Below the pieces are notes generated by a model. It had not been told where the DNA came from. It ran no database searches and worked only from the letters and a program-made list of their open reading frames with translations. A stretch of DNA of 64,000 bases, taken from positions 7,167,379-7,231,378 of the forward strand of contig NC_134439.1 in the NCBI RefSeq assembly GCF_030867145.1, read 5' to 3'. The translations under genes were made by a program, and so were the position numbers. Below are positions 35,431-46,062 of this stretch, one piece after another (positions within the stretch are counted from its first letter, which is position 1; each line of letters begins with the position of its first letter). This stretch comes from Opisthocomus hoazin (taxonomy: Eukaryota; Chordata; Aves; Opisthocomiformes; Opisthocomidae).

Positions 35431-35810
35431 ATGTCCAGCAATATAAATATTACGGCCATTCTTGTATTTCAATGCATTTTCAGCTGACATATATCATCCA
35501 TGACTTCGCTTGAGGCCAATGGAAGTGGCATGGATTTAGAGAGAATAAATCCACATGACTGACTTAACAGAAGAGCAAAAACAAGGTTTGTCTTGGCTTA
35601 GCACAGGAATGCAATTGATGAAAGAGCACTGAAAGCACATACCTGCCTGCAGCTGCCTCACGAAGACTACTTGGACAGCTGCCATGGAAAAATTCCACTG
35701 GTTAAAGTGAGACCTCAGGCTACTATGCCTTTCACAGCTGCCATTTCCCATATATTGGTGTGTATCCACAACAATATTGTAAATTAAGCAAAAATTCAGG
35801 ATAAATGTAC

Positions 35811-35870
35811 CTGGCAAAACCAGAAGTCTTGTCCCAGATCCAAATGTGAGTTTGTAACTACTTCCATAGT
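35811..35870 (-). CDS. TRAJ: J4: TRAJ segment
   Basis: Reads YGSSYKLTFGSGTRLLVLP with a GTACAT donor. The heptamer on the plus strand is CACACAA, and the nonamer CTACAATAT is weak. Confidence 0.85.
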
Positions 35871-35887
35871 CACACAATAGCACAGGC

Positions 35888-37816
35888 CTCTACAATATCC
35901 AGGGTGGTATTGAATGGAACCTTCAACAAGTAAATACTCTACCAAAAGAAATCCTATTTATCTCAGTGATTAGATAGATCCATCTATCTAGTCACTTCTG
36001 GCTGACTAACTTTTTAGTGGTGTTTTTCATCTTTCAGACTCCCAAACACCTGTTCCTTAATATTCTCCTCCATTGAATTTATCCCATTGCTTCCATAAAG
36101 CCACTTGCATCACGAGTTCTATTCGTCATTTTATTCTTTATTTAATCTGCCAGTCAGATTGTTCTCTCAAAAGTTAGTTTATTTACTATTACTTCACAGC
36201 TCACCTTTAATTGATGGCATAGTACAAATGCTATCATCCCATTTTCTTGTATTTGCCATCTGAATTAGTCATGAGTCATTCCAGAGCAAATTTGCCAGTT
36301 AGCTTTTAAGTAGAAAGCACACTTTTTGGTATGCAGTTTCTTTGTGGCAGGGAGACCATTGCTTATTCTGCCATTAAACACTGAGGTTTCAAGATGCACT
36401 TGGGAAGCTCTTAGGTTCTACATTGTGACCAGAGCAAGATCTGGAGCAGTTGCATACAGACATGACCAGAATGGTAAATCTGGGGACATGTAAATGATCT
36501 CAGGCAGAGCCTTGATTTATAGCTCCTTTAGCTTGCTGATAGCTCCATACAAACTTGAGATTCTTATTTTTCTCAGATGTTCTTGAACAGGGTGAGGAGG
36601 GTCATTTGAGATATGAGGAATTTCCCCAGAGGTTTTCAGAATGAACAGTTTCATTATATTACTATGCTATTTGACTTTCATAATAAAATTATTTTGAAAT
36701 TTTCTTAACAATCACTACCATTTTAAGAAATGGAAACACTACTTTTCAAAAGTAAAGGCAAATTATTTAGATATTAAATTCTCCTAAAAGTATTCTTAAG
36801 AAATTTGGAAAAATTGATAGAATTACAAAAAAGCATTGGTGTTTCAGGATCTGCCATACTTTCTTCCCTTTTACGAAGAGTTTCAGACAAGAAAAGAGGA
36901 TTTTGGGAGGATATTTTTTCAAACACTGGTGGCAGCACCTGCCAAAGCACAATTTTTTTCAAGCTTTTTTGTACAGAGAAAATTATTTTGTGGTCAGGAT
37001 CACCTTTCCATCTTTTCCCAAAAGTCATTCAGCTATGCTTATTGACCTCTTTCCCCTCTGTCTGGTTATCTATTCCACCCCTAGCTATTAAGACTTGTCA
37101 CATTTCAGAAACAACAGTTTCAGAGCTTCACTTCTAATGTGCTCCAAGCTTCACATGGATGTTGACGGCCAAGGTAATTTCACAGTATTCAACACTAGTT
37201 GGCTGTGATTATAAACTTAGTATTATTCTCAGGGATGACCTCGCTTCCTAAGCTACTTCCTGTAAGTATTTATATAACGCTCCACAACAACTCAGAAACC
37301 CACCGCCTATCATTACAGATTTATTGAGGGTCTCCAAAGCAAAGACCCAATATGTGCTTATATTTTGCCTCAGCATAGTATTAGGAGTCTTGTTATCTTA
37401 AAGTGTTAACAGCCATGTACTAGAAAAGTCCTTTTTACCTGCTGCAGCTTTATGAGGCTAGTCTCATCAGTCTGCATTTTGCTGGCCTGTGCTGGCTTTC
37501 TCCGTTTCCCTTTGCCTCTTGTCTATGTGAGGATTTTTCACTTAGGAGACCACTTTCTGTTGACTTTCCAGTAAAAACCTCTTGCATAGGTAAAACTTCT
37601 GCTATGGCTATTTCATCTGTATAGCTATGGCTATTTCATCATCAGGAATAGGGAGGGGAAAATACGTATGCAGCCATGGAAATCACTTGCTCTTATAGCA
37701 GTTAAAAATTTGTAGTCCTATTCCTAATATATTGTGGAGTGACAAAATAGGTAAAATAACTGGCAAAGTGAAAGAAATACTTCCAAGAGGAATCACATCT
37801 GAGAATTCAGACATAC
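35888..37816. other. J-free interval
   Basis: No FGxG core or splice-ready J was seen on the minus strand. AT-rich, no repeat recognised. Confidence 0.5.
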
Positions 37817-37878
37817 CTGGAGAAACTGTGAGTTTGGTTCCAGGTCCAAATGTAAGCTTGCCATACCTCACAGAATTA
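37817..37878 (-). CDS. TRAJ: J5: TRAJ segment
   Basis: Reads NSVRYGKLTFGPGTKLTVSP with a GTATGT donor. Plus-strand heptamer CACTGTG (one mismatch, CAC intact), 12-base spacer, nonamer GCAAAATGC. A second CACAGAA ten bases nearer the core could be an alternative cut site. Confidence 0.87.
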
Positions 37879-38310
37879 CACTGTGACAGTATGCTTTGCA
37901 AAATGCTGCGCTGGTATGCACGTATGCTGGATTTAGACTTGAGAACATGGAAATGCAAGATTCTTATTGGAATAATCTAACTAACATTATTAGCCACCTC
38001 CTCAGCACATACAGTCAAATAAACACTTCTTTCAGCCACATTCCTCTGCCTACTTAGTCATTCCTGACACTCATTAGTCTAGCTATTGTCCACCACCTAG
38101 TTAGTCATCTGTTTATTCTTTCTTCTGCCTCCACACAATAGCAGCATCTGTCAATCAGTGTGTGCATGTACAACTTTCTAGCATTTAGAAGCTTTCTGAC
38201 TGCTGCTGTTGAGTCTCACCAGTCTGTGTTACCTTTCTGCTCTGTTCTCTTGTGATGTCCGTCCTCCTCTACAGGCTGCACTTTATGTTGTATTAATTAA
38301 CACTTTCTGA

Positions 38311-38359
38311 GGGGGGATGCCACTACCAAACGTGAGCTTGTATCATGCCCCGAATTCTG
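38311..38359 (-). pseudogene. J6: broken TRAJ
   Basis: The core YKLTFGSG is present. An in-frame TGA lies just before the Tyr, the TxLxV tail is replaced by IPPQ, and no donor follows. The heptamer CAGAGTG has lost CAC; a spacer of 12 and ACAGAAATC remain recognisable. Confidence 0.7.
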
Positions 38360-39128
38360 CAGAGTGGTTCAGCACACAACAGAAATCTCCCTTCCATCCG
38401 TTCCAGAACTAGGTCTTCCACAGCAGCCCAGGTTCAGTAATGATATTTATATAGATACACACACACAAATGAGCACACTGTGCAATATATAGTCAGTTTT
38501 CCATTATCCAGAGCCACAGAGAACCAGAGTTGCACTAGATAGCAGAAGAATCTGAACAGTATGATTATTTTGAGAAAGGCTGAAAAGAATAATGCAGAAA
38601 CATCAAATATCAGAACCTGAATTCAGGCTATGCACAGAAGTTTACTCCTGAGGTATAAAAGGAAAAAAAATAACACAACTAAAAAAACCCCCACGAAATA
38701 ACCCCCACAACCAAACCACAAAAAGAGAAACCAGTTGGAGCCAAACTTCGCTAATTTAGCCAAGGATATCCAAATGCACTCTCCCAGTTTTCACAACTAG
38801 CTAGTTTTGCATGATAAAAACTGGCTTAGCATGCTGGAACCTCTGTAAACCAAATGATATATAACTGGAAAAGGCATTCACACAAAGACAGAGATCAGGG
38901 CACAGTGCATCAAAACCTCACTTGCTGGTGAAAGGCAAGCCCAGAACCCTTACTTAAAGTCAACCAAGAAAAGACCTCTTTCCCTGAAGAGCTTATAAAT
39001 TAAAAAGTGAATGAATTCATAGTTAATGAATTCATTTCACCACTCCCATAGCAAAAATTAAATTTGGTTTTGGGTGGACTGAATTTTTCCGCTGAACATC
39101 TCAATGTCCCAAATCTCAGAAATCTTAC

Positions 39129-39186
39129 TTGGTTTTACCACAAGCATGGTTCCATGTCCAAACGTAAGTAGGTAGGTATTTATAGG
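39129..39186 (-). CDS. TRAJ: J7: TRAJ segment
   Basis: Reads PINTYLLTFGHGTMLVVKP with a GTAAGA donor. Plus-strand signal CACTGTA, 12 bases, GCAAAACCC. J40 is its near-identical duplicate. Confidence 0.9.
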
Positions 39187-39683
39187 CACTGTATTAACTG
39201 CCATAGCAAAACCCTTCCTACCCTCCTAGCCACCCCAATCCACCTCAAGAACATTCCTCAGGAAATCCCACAATTTCTCCACGCACACACTTGCATTGCG
39301 TCACATCTTACCTCCACGTCCGTTGCTTATTCTTCTTCCTCCCCACACTGCAGTCTCATTAAAACCACAAGGAAGACCCACAAGACAATTCCCTTGCCAA
39401 AACAAGTCCAAACTGGCACCGCTCACTAAAGACCACTCCATGTTTTCAGCATCTCTGTTCTTGTATTTCACTTACTTGTTTTCACTTTTCACTTGCTTCC
39501 TTTCCACTGGATGGATGCATTTCTAAGTGCATATTGGTTAAACAGGAAGCATACCGCTTCTTTCCAGGGAATACTAAAACCATCCCAAATTGCTCGACAA
39601 AGCCACTACGCTGTTAGTTTTCAAGCCAGAGTACAGTGTCATCTATATTGGGTCCATCTCGATTCAGAGAAGAGACAGCTCAC

Positions 39684-39746
39684 CTGGGACAACAAGAAGT
39701 TTGGTTCCACTTCCCCAGGTGAGTTTTCCCCATGCTCCACTGCCAG
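39684..39746 (-). CDS. TRAJ: J8: TRAJ segment with WGSG core
   Basis: Reads GSGAWGKLTWGSGTKLLVVP; Trp replaces the core Phe, which is tolerated in some mammalian TRAJ. Donor GTGAGC. Signal CACCGTG, 12 bases, ACAAAATGG. Duplicated as J41. Confidence 0.88.
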
Positions 39747-40110
39747 CACCGTGTGACAAGTCTTTACAAAATGGATCTCTTCATTCATCCGCCTCAGTGG
39801 GTGTTGGAGGCCTTGGATACATTCCATCATGGACCTGCCTCTCAGAGAAGCTATAAATGCCCATAGAGGTTTCCACAGACCTCCCCTAGCCTCTGTTTGC
39901 CAAACACTATTTTCCACTTCCCCAGATGAGTTTTCCCCACACTCCACTACTAGCACTGTGTGACAGTAGGCCTCTGCATTCAGCCATCTCAGTAGGTGTT
40001 GGAGGCCTTGGATACATCCCATCATGGACCTGCCTCTCAGAGAAGCTATAAATGCCCATACAGTTTTCCACAGACCTCCCCTAGCCTCTATTTGCCAAAT
40101 ACCTTTTTCC
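39707..40110. repeat. Tandem duplication of about 207 bp within J8
   Basis: The sequence from the J8 core through its signal and downstream flank (39707-39913) is repeated at 39914-40110, including the phrase GGTGTTGGAGGCCTTGGATA in both. It creates the truncated J9. The distal copy of this block at 55.25 kb lacks the tandem duplication. Confidence 0.9.
39911..39953 (-). pseudogene. J9: 3'-truncated copy of J8
   Basis: Keeps the signal (CACTGTG and 12-base spacer, weak nonamer TCTGCATTC) and SSGVWGKLIWGSG. It then runs into the duplication joint, losing the V-x-P end and the donor. It could recombine but not splice normally. Confidence 0.8.
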
Positions 40111-40185
40111 ATGTTGAAATGCATGGGAATAACTAGATTTGTTTACAGTCACCTCAGGTATCAGAGATGGGAAGAACCTGCTCCT

Positions 40186-40230
40186 TAGGTGGCAGGGAAC
40201 ACTATGATCCCTGCCCCAAAGCCTTGTTGC
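40186..40230 (-). pseudogene. J10: J-like relic
   Basis: A minus-strand GFGAGIIVFPAT is followed by a stop, with no good donor. Its flank is homologous to the flank of J18 (shared AACTGATGAAGTCC), so both probably descend from one lost J. Confidence 0.4.
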
Positions 40231-40484
40231 ACTGGAATGGCAAAAAGGAATGGGAATTACAACATGAATCCAGTTTAAGTTCAGAGTAACTGATGAAGTC
40301 CACTTTCCTATTGGTACAGATTTCCACCTACAGGTGGAATATCTTACAATGCAAGAACTGTTACAGTATTTATATTAGTACTATGCATTTCAGCTAGGCA
40401 ATTCCTTTTATTGCTGTGTCACAGTACACCCTTAGGACGTAAATATCCTCTGAGGTTGCAACACACAGGCACTAACCCACTTAC

Positions 40485-40538
40485 TTGGCAAGACAGTGAC
40501 TTTAGTCCCTGAGCCAAAGATGAATTTGACGCTGTTGT
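40485..40538 (-). CDS. TRAJ: J11: TRAJ segment
   Basis: Reads NSVKFIFGSGTKVTVLP with a GTAAGT donor. Signal CACAACA, 12 bases, ACAGAAACC. J26 and J44 are decayed relatives of this segment. Confidence 0.9.
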
Positions 40539-41369
40539 CACAACAGTAGAATACTTTACAGAAACCCAGAGGGTTAGCTGCCTGCTGGAGGCACCTGCAC
40601 CAATCAGACTATTAGCAGCCTCTCCACTTACATGCTGGGCAAGCGGGATGCTCACTATAAATGCAAACTTGCTGCATTTCTGCAGAGTGGATCTGTGGTG
40701 GGCAATTTAATTTGAGGGTCTTTCCACTTCTGCCTGTGTGCTCAGCCACATTAGATTCCTTCTTCCTTTGTCCACACTTTCACCAGACTGAAAGCACATC
40801 TCATAATGATCCACAGCTTTTCTCTCTCTTGTTATGACCAGAAAAAGAATCCACAAACCTAGAGCTATTTTACATGACTATCAGGAAACATTTGCACCAA
40901 GCACGATCTGACCCTGGACCGATTTACCTGAACTTCTCTAAGGAACAGAACTGAACCCCCATTACATATCCTCCATGGCCTCCCACAGCCATAGAAAAGT
41001 ACTGAGCAGAAGCTGGTCAATCTCTTTGTCTGTCCCAAACCACACCTCTATTTCAGTTGGCTGCTGGATTACCATCAGCCTGGAGCACCATGTCTATAGC
41101 ACGTTTCTCTAAATAGCAGAAGTCCTCCACCTGGAAGCTGCGTCTAGGCACAAGAGAATTTTACACCTGTGATTAGTTGGAACTTCATGCAAGTTCTCTG
41201 GTTCAGAGAGTCCTCTGACAGCTTACATTTACTGCATTCCATGAAATAGTGCCTGCGTTCTCTTTCCCCTATGAAAGTTTACCTGGAGATAATAAGAATG
41301 TCTACAGGCTGCTCTGATGGACACTGAAGGACTTTTGATAAAGGATACAGAGGCAAGATGCACACTCAC

Positions 41370-41432
41370 TGGGCTAGACGGACAGTCTGGTCCCAGAACC
41401 AAAGGTCAGATTGCTGAAGCTGAAGCTATAAT
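41370..41432 (-). pseudogene. J12: TRAJ with premature stop
   Basis: Reads YSFSFSNLTFGSGTRLSV, then TAG where sister copies have CAG (QP). Core and GTGAGT donor are intact, but any joined chain would end before TRAC. Heptamer CACAAAT. Confidence 0.92.
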
Positions 41433-41532
41433 CACAAATAAATGACCAAACACACAGCAACAATGCTGCTCGAACCCACCTCAGGAAAGGCTTCAAAGAA
41501 AACAGAAAGCATAGGAGCAGCGTTGGACTTAC

Positions 41533-41596
41533 GTGGCCTAACAGCGAGTCTCGTTCCAGAGCCAAAGACAGGTTGATATGCACCAGTTCCCGTGGT
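41533..41596 (-). CDS. TRAJ: J13: TRAJ segment, AYQPVFGSG type
   Basis: Reads TGAYQPVFGSGTRLAVRP after TTG, with a GTAAGT donor. Signal CACACAG, 12 bases, CAGCAAAAT. Family members are J28, J47 and J56. Confidence 0.88.
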
Positions 41597-41755
41597 CACA
41601 CAGCATTTCCTCTCTCAGCAAAATCCTTCCCAACCATTTGGCAAAGCTGGACACCCAGAGCCCCGCTAGCCAGTGCTGATACTATCACTAGGAGTCAGAT
41701 CCATCCTGAAATCAAGACCCCCCTGATCTGACTGTGGGATCAAGAGCACTGTTGG

Positions 41756-41812
41756 ACCTAATGGTAAAATGCCGCTTCTGCCCTGAGCCAAAGCCCGTCC
41801 TGGAGGGAAGCA
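41756..41812 (-). pseudogene. J14: J relic with FGSGQ core
   Basis: The minus strand reads GFGSGQKRHFTIRS. Compared with J13, the plus-strand phrase GTTGGAC...CTAA survives, but the bases with the donor between them are deleted, and the core Thr is Gln. Recurs as J29 and J57. Confidence 0.55.
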
Positions 41813-41943
41813 GGCAACGTGTAACCCCACAACTGAAAAGACACAAGCCCAGAAAGAGAAATGCTGGAAAGGCTGCTGCCCATTGGGTAGTGGGTAGCTT
41901 TGCCTCTTGTGGAAGGAGACTACAAGAGAGTGGTGGCACTTAC

Positions 41944-41997
41944 TGGGAAAAACCTGAAGTCGTGTCCCTTTGCCAAGTGTGAGCTTGTTGTAGTTCA
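41944..41997 (-). CDS. TRAJ: J15: TRAJ segment with LGKG core
   Basis: Reads VNYNKLTLGKGTRLQVFP with a GTAAGT donor. Perfect heptamer CACAGTG, 12-base spacer, nonamer ACAAGAACA. Near-identical copies are J30 and J58. Confidence 0.93.
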
Positions 41998-42403
41998 CAC
42001 AGTGGTTTTCGGCTCAACAAGAACACAAGCTCATCCACGTACTTAGAGAGACGGGCAACCCCTGCTCCTGGGGAAGCTAGCCAAAGCTGGCTTTTTCCTC
42101 CATAAGCAGAGAACTTTCAGCGTACATGCATTAACACTGAGCGCTGTACTAGACCACCATCCACTGGTGCACACTTCTGCCAATGCAAGGCCTGATCCTC
42201 TTGCCAAGGAAAAGAAGGGTAGGTTGGGAAAGACAGGCCAGCAGAGGCCAGCTCAGGAAAGGTCCTGGGCAGCCAGGGCTCTATCAGAGCCAGGAATGAG
42301 CTTGCTCAGACCAGATAAAGGTAAGTACTCAGGGAGATGGAAAGGGAGGACTGGAATAATAAAGAGCAAGGAATACCCCCAGCAGGTCAGCAGTTGTACT
42401 CAT

Positions 42404-42464
42404 TGGGGCTTCACCACCAGGCGTGTCCCTGTCCCCAGTGTCAGTTTATAGTTCCCTGTGTTCA
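42404..42464 (-). pseudogene. J16: TRAJ with dead splice donor and frameshift
   Basis: Reads NTGNYKLTLGTGTRLVVKP with a good signal (CACAGTC, 12, GCAAAAGAC). The donor is ATGAGT instead of GTGAGT, and an extra C before it shifts the exit phase. The next GT, four bases on, follows an in-frame TGA. J32 is the intact relative. Confidence 0.85.
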
Positions 42465-42499
42465 CACAGTCCTTCACACTCCAGCAAAAGACATCAGCT

Positions 42500-43170
42500 C
42501 TCATGCCAGTTACTCTGCAGATAAGGAGCTCGTTCCCATCAAGACCAGACATTTGAAACCAGGAGTAACCGTAGACTTGATAAGAGATATCTTCAGAATC
42601 TCATGTACAGGAGGGATGACAATTGGAATTGTGGTGCAAAGAGAAGCATTATTAATTCAGCCATTCTTCAGCAGAGCTAAGGACGATAACCCAGGGCTGT
42701 GCTAGACAGAGCCATTAGCAACCCATCCCAACTATCAAAGGTATGGATGGCCATGGTACGAAATGTCAGTCACTGATCAGCTGTGTTCAGGACCCCAGTC
42801 TGCTTGTGTGAAAGGCAGAGAGCAGCAGCTGTCAGGAGTAACAGATGGAGTAAATACATGACCTTGTTGAATCCAGGTTTCTACTCCTGCTAGAGATAGC
42901 AGAGCAAAAAGCCCCACAGATTGAATCAGTTTCCTTCCACTTTAGTTACACTAGTTAGTGACCATATATTTGTGATGACAGCTCTCCTTTCAGCCATACA
43001 TCAGCCATAAAAGCGTACAGTCATGTCTTTCTCAGATCTCTCTGCTGTATGTCCCCCTTACACCACACACACAATCCATCCCTGTGCAAACCAGTTTCCA
43101 ACACAGCCCAGCAGGATTTAGCAGAGTAGGGGATGTGGCTTTCCTATCCTTACTCCTTCAGGCTGGCTTT
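42500..43170. other. J-free interval, duplicated at 51.1-52.08 kb
   Basis: No J core. The stretch around 42720-42930 (CCCAGTCTGCTTGTGTG and flanks) is homologous to 51330-51530, marking an old block duplication. J33 lies in the distal copy only. Confidence 0.6.
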
Positions 43171-43178
43171 ATACCTAC

Positions 43179-43241
43179 CAGGATGGACCATCAGTTGTGT
43201 CCCGCTTCCAAAGACAACTCTCTGGTTGGATGCTGAAGTCA
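43179..43241 (-). CDS. TRAJ: J17: TRAJ segment
   Basis: Reads TSASNQRVVFGSGTQLMVHP with a GTAGGT donor. Signal CACAGTG, 12 bases, ACACAAACC: very good. J34 is its decayed duplicate. Confidence 0.93.
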
Positions 43242-43569
43242 CACAGTGACACAACCACTTACACAAACCACACACAACTCTACCACGCAAGCTTCTATTG
43301 CTGCTTACTGATGGATTATCAGCATCCTGGTGCACCATATTCACTAAATAGCAGATGTCCTCCAGCTAGAAACTTTTCTAAGCACGACATCATGTTTCAG
43401 CAGTGATCGTTCAATTGTGTGGGGATTTCATGCAAGTTCAGCATCTCAGAGACTCCTCCGATGTCTTACACTGTCTGCATTAAATGAAACTATGCAAACG
43501 GACCCTTAGTGTTAAACCTGTTTAAGATCCTCATTAGAAAAAAATTAGTCTATTAACTTTACATTTAGA

Positions 43570-43605
43570 CCTGGCACAACAGTTCCTGCCCCAAGGCCTT
43601 GTGTT
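43570..43605 (-). pseudogene. J18: J-like relic
   Basis: The minus strand reads LGAGTVVP then GTCTAA, a degenerate core and poor donor. Homologous flank to J10. No clear signal. Confidence 0.4.
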
Positions 43606-43899
43606 GGAATGATAAAAAGGGAGGGGAACAACAACGTCGTATATGGTGTAGGGTCGGAGTAACTGATGAAGTCCTGCTTCCAGTTAGTCCACATTTCCAT
43701 CTACAGGTGGTTTTTTTCCCAGTTTCCAAGATACACCAGATAGGCAGACAATACAAGAACTATTACAATAATTTAAATCAGTACTATGTATGTCAGCTAG
43801 CGAATTCCTTCTATTACCAAGCCATGGTGATAAAAGCCCCTTTGCTGTTCAAATCTATATCCATAATAAAGGAGGCAAATACATATAAATGTTTCTTAC

Positions 43900-43956
43900 T
43901 TGATTTCACATGAAGCTTTGTCCCTTTTCCAAAGACGAAGTTATATGCAGTGTTCA
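43900..43956 (-). CDS. TRAJ: J19: TRAJ segment with consensus recombination signal
   Basis: Reads VNTAYNFVFGKGTKLHVKS with a GTAAGA donor. Heptamer CACAGTG and nonamer ACAAAAACC are both perfect with 12 bases between, the only fully consensus signal in the cluster. Confidence 0.95.
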
Positions 43957-43984
43957 CACAGTGAGAAATGAGCCAACAAAAACC

Positions 43985-44867
43985 GTCCCTCAGGTCATCA
44001 CTTACACATCCACAAATTCAGGTAGTCTGATCCAATCACTGAAAATTTAACAAAAAATACAGCACTTTCTTCATGGATAGATGGGGCTATGGGAATTTAA
44101 ATGCCCAGTCCAGCTTCTACTTCTCCATGAGGTGCTCTGCAGTCTGGCATTTTCAAAGGAAGGTAAGAGAAGCAAGGCAGTGTTTCAAGCCTATCTAGAA
44201 GTCAATACACCACAGCACTGCTCTCATGTAATAATGACTTAAAGTCATTGAAGGATTAAAAAAAAGAAGGGAAAAAAAGGGGTAAATTATTTTAAATATA
44301 GTTTCCTCTAGGTTTGCCCAATCATTTGCATACATTTAAAGCATAAAGTTCCAGAAAGTTTTCCAACACACACATACACTACTCTTGAGATTTCATCCCT
44401 TTTTAAAAGTGTTTAGCTAACATTATTTTTTATTTGAATCTTGAAAGTCCTTGATTCTTTCAATTTACTACTGCATATCATGTAAAAAATTCTTTTATGT
44501 CCGTTTTTACAATACAGTGAAGACATTTTGTCAATTCAGCTCTTGGTTTCATGTCGATGGATACGTAGACCTACCTCCTTCTTATTCCTTCCTATCCTTC
44601 CCAACCCCATGTATGAATTATATATCTACTCTGCATCTGTAAATTTATGCTCATCACCCACAGAATTGAGCAATAATTTGGCAACTTTCTTTGGAGTTGG
44701 TTTTAGACAAACATTTTGATTTTTCCCAATTGAATGTGTTACACAGCAAGGTGGGTGTGATTCAGAATAAAATGAAGATGAAGCTACTTAATTCATTGTG
44801 AATATATGGCATTTCCTGGCCATTCCAGATTTATATAGGGTCAAATTAAAGGTTTGTGTCTGAGTAC
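43985..44867. other. J-free interval
   Basis: AT-rich; no J core, repeat or exon recognised. Confidence 0.45.
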
Positions 44868-44931
44868 TAGATCAACTTTCAGTTTAGCTCTGCTTCCAAA
44901 GAACAACTTGGCACCAGAACCTCGTATGTCA
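44868..44931 (-). pseudogene. J20: TRAJ with FGSR core
   Basis: Reads RGSGAKLFFGSRAKLKVDL: the second core Gly is Arg and the Thr is Ala. Donor GTACTC is poor. The signal (CACAGTA, 12, ACCAAAATG) could still recombine. Probably nonfunctional. Confidence 0.75.
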
Positions 44932-45455
44932 CACAGTAAGTGGCCATGTTACCAAAATGTCCTACTTGAATAACCAGGGAGATCTTACACAAAATACGGG
45001 CAAAAGAAAATATTCAAGGACAGGGTAATTGCCGGCTTTTACAAGTATAGGCTAGATTAGGGTGGTGAAAAGTTATGCTGGTTTTTTTATGTCTGTTTAT
45101 TTTGTACTTTCCCCTACTCAGAAGAAAACAGACCCTTGAATTTTCTCCAGATTGATCAACAGCAGACCTCTTGAAAACAGAAAGTATATTGATAAGAAAG
45201 CATAAAAAGGATATTGATCCACATCTAATTTTTACAGAACTATTGTGTTTACCAGGACATGTTTAGTTATATGGAGACTATATGTTAAGCTTAAAGAAGG
45301 AATTCACTATCATAATTTTTATATATCATGACAAAGAGCATTTTATATACCAAGCAGAAACTTATCTGCATCCCTACCCTCGAATTCAGTAGTGCATTTT
45401 GTCCTTTAGGCTCATTCATGACCCTCTTGCCCAAAAGACAGCATTGTGTACTTAC

Positions 45456-45510
45456 AGGGTAGCACTGACAACCTTGTTCCAGTCCCAAAGAGAACCATTC
45501 CTCCATCATA
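45456..45510 (-). CDS. TRAJ: J21: TRAJ segment
   Basis: Reads YDGGMVLFGTGTRLSVLP with a GTAAGT donor. Heptamer CACCCAA and nonamer TGTCAAAAT are weak. Confidence 0.82.
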
Positions 45511-46004
45511 CACCCAATGCAACAAACCCTGTCAAAATCTCACTGAGCACAGATGCAGTCATCCCCTCGACAACTCCTGAGATTCATCCACAGAGAGGGA
45601 GGAAAGACTCCCATCAATCCCTAACCTTTTGGGGTCTGGTTAAAAGTATTTTGCCCCTGAGACACACCTACTTGCACCCTGAGACCTAAGCATGCTGTGT
45701 CATCTGCTTTCAGCTCTGTCCTACATCAGTACTGCGACAGTATCTCGAAAAAAATGTACTCATGCAGTCAAACAGCCAAATCATCTGAAGCCTCAAGATA
45801 CCTACAGACTGAAGGCCTTGACTGCCAGCTTTGTTTGGGTGCCTTGTAGGCTCCTGGAGTGGCATGATGGAGTCAGGGCTCTGAGACATTTCCAAAACCT
45901 ATGACATTGTCACACATGTTGGTCCATAGAGCTGAGTGCCCAGCTCAGTACCACAGATGTTGACTAACAATCACACTTACCCTAAATATACCATGCTACT
46001 CACC

Positions 46005-46062
46005 AGATCTCACAGTTAAAATGGCCCCCCCTGCCAAACTTCACCTTCCCCAAACCAGCATT
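46005..46062 (-). pseudogene. J22: TRAJ with one-base insertion in a G run
   Basis: Reads AGLGKVKFGRGG, after which the frame is wrong. The next frame gives ILTVRS up to a good GTGAGT donor. A run of seven G (plus-strand C7 near 46025) is one base too long. Signal CACGCAG, 12, CAGCAAAGC. Confidence 0.82.

Noticed and set aside
39639-40124. 161-codon minus-strand frame with internal repeats
   Set aside because: Its repeats are the 207-bp DNA tandem duplication around J8/J9 read in a different frame from the J.
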